Shown: in pieces, positions 61,447 to 64,000 of the stretch
How positions within the stretch are numbered: the stretch's first letter is position 1
Layout: every line of letters begins with the position of its first letter
Notes under the pieces: model-generated
Databases searched by the model: none
Seen by the model: only the letters and a program-made list of their open reading frames with translations
Told to the model about the DNA's origin: nothing
Position numbers and translations under genes: made by a program
IMG/VR virus record: IMGVR_UViG_3300042892_004737
Coordinates: 1 to 64,000 of that record
Source of the DNA: a virus
Strand: one strand, 5' to 3'
DNA: 64,000 nucleotides

Positions 61447-64000
61447 ATGTCCCAGGCCCTTCGACAGTCAGAAATTTTTAGCGGAGCCGACTGGAAGGTC
61501 ATCTACCGTGCGTTCACGCAGGTGAACTTCAACGCCTCAGACCCGGCGTCGATCAACCGCGCCCTGCGTGAGTATATTCAGATCAACTACCCGGAAGATT
61601 TCAACGACTGGATTGAATCCCAGGAGTTCATCTTCATCATCGACCTCCTGTCCTGGCTCGCTGGAACCCTGGCGTTCAAGACTGACATCAACGCTCGGGA
61701 GAACTTTCTCGAAACCGCCGAGAGCCGCGAATCCATCCTTCGCCTTGCTCGTTTCCTGTCATACAACCCGCGCCGTAACCAGCCCGCTCGCGGTCTGCTC
61801 AAGATCGTCGAAATTCAGACGGACGACGACGTCATTGACGGTTACGGGGTCAATCTGTCCAACACCGCCGTTCAGTGGAACAACAGCGACGACCCGGATT
61901 GGTACGAACGCTTCACCCTGATCATGAACAACGCGTTCGTTCAGAACAATCAGTTCGGTCAGCCCCTGAAGGCGGCTACCATCGGCGGAGCCCGAACTCA
62001 ACTCTATCGCATCAACGGCAAGACTTCGCAGATCAACGCTGGCTTCACCGCACAGGCTGGTGGCGACCGCATGGATTTTGAAATCTGCAACGGTGATTTC
62101 GACGAGACACAAGGTTTCTTTGAGCGGACTCCCAACCCCGACGCTGCCTTCCACCTCTTCCACCGCACGGACGGCGCCGGAAACGCGTCTCCCAATTCTG
62201 GTTTCTTCGCTCACTTCAAGCAGGGACGGATGAGCCGCCAAACCATCAACGTCCCGGTTCCGGTCGAGAACAAACTCATCGACATCGACGTCTCCAACAT
62301 CAACCAGAGCGACGTCTGGGTTCAGACCGTCTCGGACGCTGGTGCGATCACGACCGAATGGTCCAAGGTCCCCGCCATCGTTAGCGAAAACACGACCTTC
62401 AACAGCCTCCCGCCGACTGTCCGCAACATTTTCTCGGTCGTGACCCGAGATGACGACCGCGTCAGCATCCGCTTCTCCGATGGTCGTTTCGGTGCCGCCC
62501 CGGTGGGCAACATCCGCGTCTGGTATCGGGTCTCGAATGGCCAACGCTACACTATTCGGCCGCAGGACATCGACCGCGTCACCATCCCGGTTCCTTATGT
62601 GAACCGCCGTGGCATTCCGCGCACCCTTCTGGTAACTTTCTCCCTCCAGGAAACAGTGACGAACTCGACGCCGCGCGAGACCGACGAGCAAATCCGTCGT
62701 CGCGCACCGACTGTTTACGCGACCCAGAACCGCATGGTCTCGGGTGAGGACTACAACACCTTCCCCCTGCAATCCAATCTGGCAGTCAAGATGAAGGCGG
62801 TGAATCGCATCTACTCCGGCCATTCGCGCTTCATCGACCTCAACGACCCCACGGGCAACTACCAGGACACCAACGTATTCTCTGACGACGGAATGTTCTA
62901 CAAGGAGTTCGACGATTACTCGGTTGAGGTTCCTCTGTCGCTTAGCCGCACGCCTGCCGAAATGGTCGCGATCTACATCCAGCCCGCGCTGCGCCGCCAA
63001 TCGACTTCAAACTACGCCATTGAGGCCATGATGCGCCCCACGACCGCCATCCCGGAAGTTCCATCCGATATGGAAATCCGACCCACCACCTCTTCTTCGA
63101 TCTCCGGCACGGGTTGGTTCGCCAACGTGGGTTCCTCGCATGCTATTCGCCCGACCCTGAAGCCCGGCGCACTGGTCGCCCTGAAGCCTGATGGCCGCGA
63201 GTGGTTGAGCATTGTCGATATCGACGATGGTGACATCACAGTTCAGCCGAGTGCTGGCCGTAAGGGCGTGACTTTCTCCAAGCCGGTCCCGGCCACAGTG
63301 GGCGTCGAGCGCATCATACCGCGCTTCAACTCAACTTTGACCAGTTCGGCGTTGGCTGACATCGAGCAGAAGCTGCTGGACAACACGTCCTTCACCATCC
63401 TGTACGAGTTCGCAACCGGAACGTGGATGATTGGCCCGCCCGCCCTCACCACAGACGAGGCCATCACGTCAACGACAATCAAGATCATGACCGTCGATTA
63501 CGTGAGCAGTGACCTGTGGCGCATCACCACCGCTGGTCTCCGCTATATCTTCGAGAGCCAGGGGAATGTTCAATGGTATTTCGACGGTGCCAAGGCCGTA
63601 GACGGCAACACCGGATTGCAGAAGCAAGACCTAGTGCGCGTCATGTCCGTCAACGAGGACATCAACCTCGGCACGGGACGTAGTCTCGACCGCCCGTTCG
63701 ATCTCTCGATCACCAACCTCATCCATTACACGGACGGCTATGCTGAACCCCTCCGTGTCGGAGTAGCGTTCATCGACTCTGATGAGGACGGCGTGCCGGA
63801 CCAACCCGACACTTTCGCCCGCGTTGTTGCTGACTCTAATGCCGTATCGCCGGAGTCCAAATACCTATTCTGGGCTCGAAACGCCGAGGGCCGATTCCTG
63901 CCCTACTATACCATGACGGTGTACGAAACGAGCACACGTCGGCTGGCCGCCACGCCGCCTATTGGGACCGTCGCGTTCCAGCTTCCAGACTCGACCTCGA
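61447..64000 (+). CDS. Baseplate wedge subunit, T4 gp6-like (5' part)
   Basis: Open from the ATG to the window edge, at least 851 residues, so incomplete. The N-terminus MSQALRQSEIFSGADWKVIY, YIQINYPEDFNDWIESQEFI, ESRESILRLARFLSYNPRR and the middle TPRETDEQIRRRAPTVYATQ, then NRMVSGEDYN are the typical gp6/gpJ-type baseplate pattern. It forms the iris-like ring of the baseplate. Directly follows the gp25-like gene as in other T4-like phages. Confidence 0.9.
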   Translation, partial: MSQALRQSEIFSGADWKVIYRAFTQVNFNASDPASINRALREYIQINYPEDFNDWIESQEFIFIIDLLSWLAGTLAFKTDINARENFLETAESRESILRLARFLSYNPRRNQPARGLLKIVEIQTDDDVIDGYGVNLSNTAVQWNNSDDPDWYERFTLIMNNAFVQNNQFGQPLKAATIGGARTQLYRINGKTSQINAGFTAQAGGDRMDFEICNGDFDETQGFFERTPNPDAAFHLFHRTDGAGNASPNSGFFAHFKQGRMSRQTINVPVPVENKLIDIDVSNINQSDVWVQTVSDAGAITTEWSKVPAIVSENTTFNSLPPTVRNIFSVVTRDDDRVSIRFSDGRFGAAPVGNIRVWYRVSNGQRYTIRPQDIDRVTIPVPYVNRRGIPRTLLVTFSLQETVTNSTPRETDEQIRRRAPTVYATQNRMVSGEDYNTFPLQSNLAVKMKAVNRIYSGHSRFIDLNDPTGNYQDTNVFSDDGMFYKEFDDYSVEVPLSLSRTPAEMVAIYIQPALRRQSTSNYAIEAMMRPTTAIPEVPSDMEIRPTTSSSISGTGWFANVGSSHAIRPTLKPGALVALKPDGREWLSIVDIDDGDITVQPSAGRKGVTFSKPVPATVGVERIIPRFNSTLTSSALADIEQKLLDNTSFTILYEFATGTWMIGPPALTTDEAITSTTIKIMTVDYVSSDLWRITTAGLRYIFESQGNVQWYFDGAKAVDGNTGLQKQDLVRVMSVNEDINLGTGRSLDRPFDLSITNLIHYTDGYAEPLRVGVAFIDSDEDGVPDQPDTFARVVADSNAVSPESKYLFWARNAEGRFLPYYTMTVYETSTRRLAATPPIGTVAFQLPDSTS

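Overview
This window looks like part of a large, T4-like (contractile-tailed, dsDNA) bacteriophage genome. It ends in a gp25-like and a gp6-like baseplate wedge gene. It holds about 100 tightly packed genes with start/stop overlaps, two tRNA arrays, homing endonucleases, a phage-type GroES and many small unknown proteins. The host is probably an alphaproteobacterium. The evidence is a GcrA-like DNA-binding protein (a Caulobacter-type cell-cycle regulator fold), a TorF-type outer-membrane porin, high GC content, and many genes whose promoters place transcription start at the start codon (leaderless mRNAs, common in Caulobacter). No phage or host species can be named from the sequence alone.

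Layout. 1-6.4 kb: small rightward genes, two tRNAs, a GIY-YIG endonuclease, NadE and a repeat HTH protein. 6.4-19.4 kb: a long leftward block dominated by NAD+ metabolism: NadR, PnuC, a porin, a NYN nuclease, PncA, PncB, NMNAT-Nudix, a macro domain and a 2H phosphoesterase. 19.4-22.3 kb: rightward genes with a GcrA-like protein and an ADP-ribosyltransferase (ART). 22.35-25.0 kb: tRNA array 1, with a group I intron in tRNA-Asn and several non-canonical tRNA-like units. 25-28.8 kb: HNH endonuclease and small genes. 28.8-29.8 kb: a roughly 1-kb promoter-to-terminator non-coding RNA. 29.8-38.2 kb: small-gene operons mixed with ART-like, protease-like and zinc-metalloprotease genes. 38.4-39.1 kb: tRNA array 2. 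39-51 kb: more small operons, a second metalloprotease, another ART, an exonuclease, sirtuin and GroES. 51-61 kb: Smr protein, AAA+ ATPase, RelE-like protein, GatB/YqeY-tailed protein and SleB-type cell-wall hydrolase. 61 kb onward: baseplate.

Two themes tie the window together. First, NAD+ economy. A complete deamidating salvage route (PncA, PncB, NMNAT, NadE) and a nicotinamide riboside route (PnuC, NadR) sit beside NAD+ users (sirtuin, several ART-fold proteins) and ADP-ribose recyclers (2H phosphoesterase, macro domain, Nudix). Second, a probable virion-packaged effector set. About a dozen genes share a short N-terminal peptide of the type MKTYADIIVES or MREFLNILAEN, ending in (I/L)-x-E. 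This resembles the T4 capsid-targeting sequence cleaved by the gp21 protease. Most sit behind a TAAATA late-promoter-like box placed 4-5 bases before the ATG. The group includes ARTs, two zinc metalloproteases, two cysteine-peptidase-like proteins, a ParB-like protein and a cell-wall hydrolase.

Limits: all calls are from reading motifs and gene layout. No database search, covariance model or folding program was run. Many small proteins remain unassigned.
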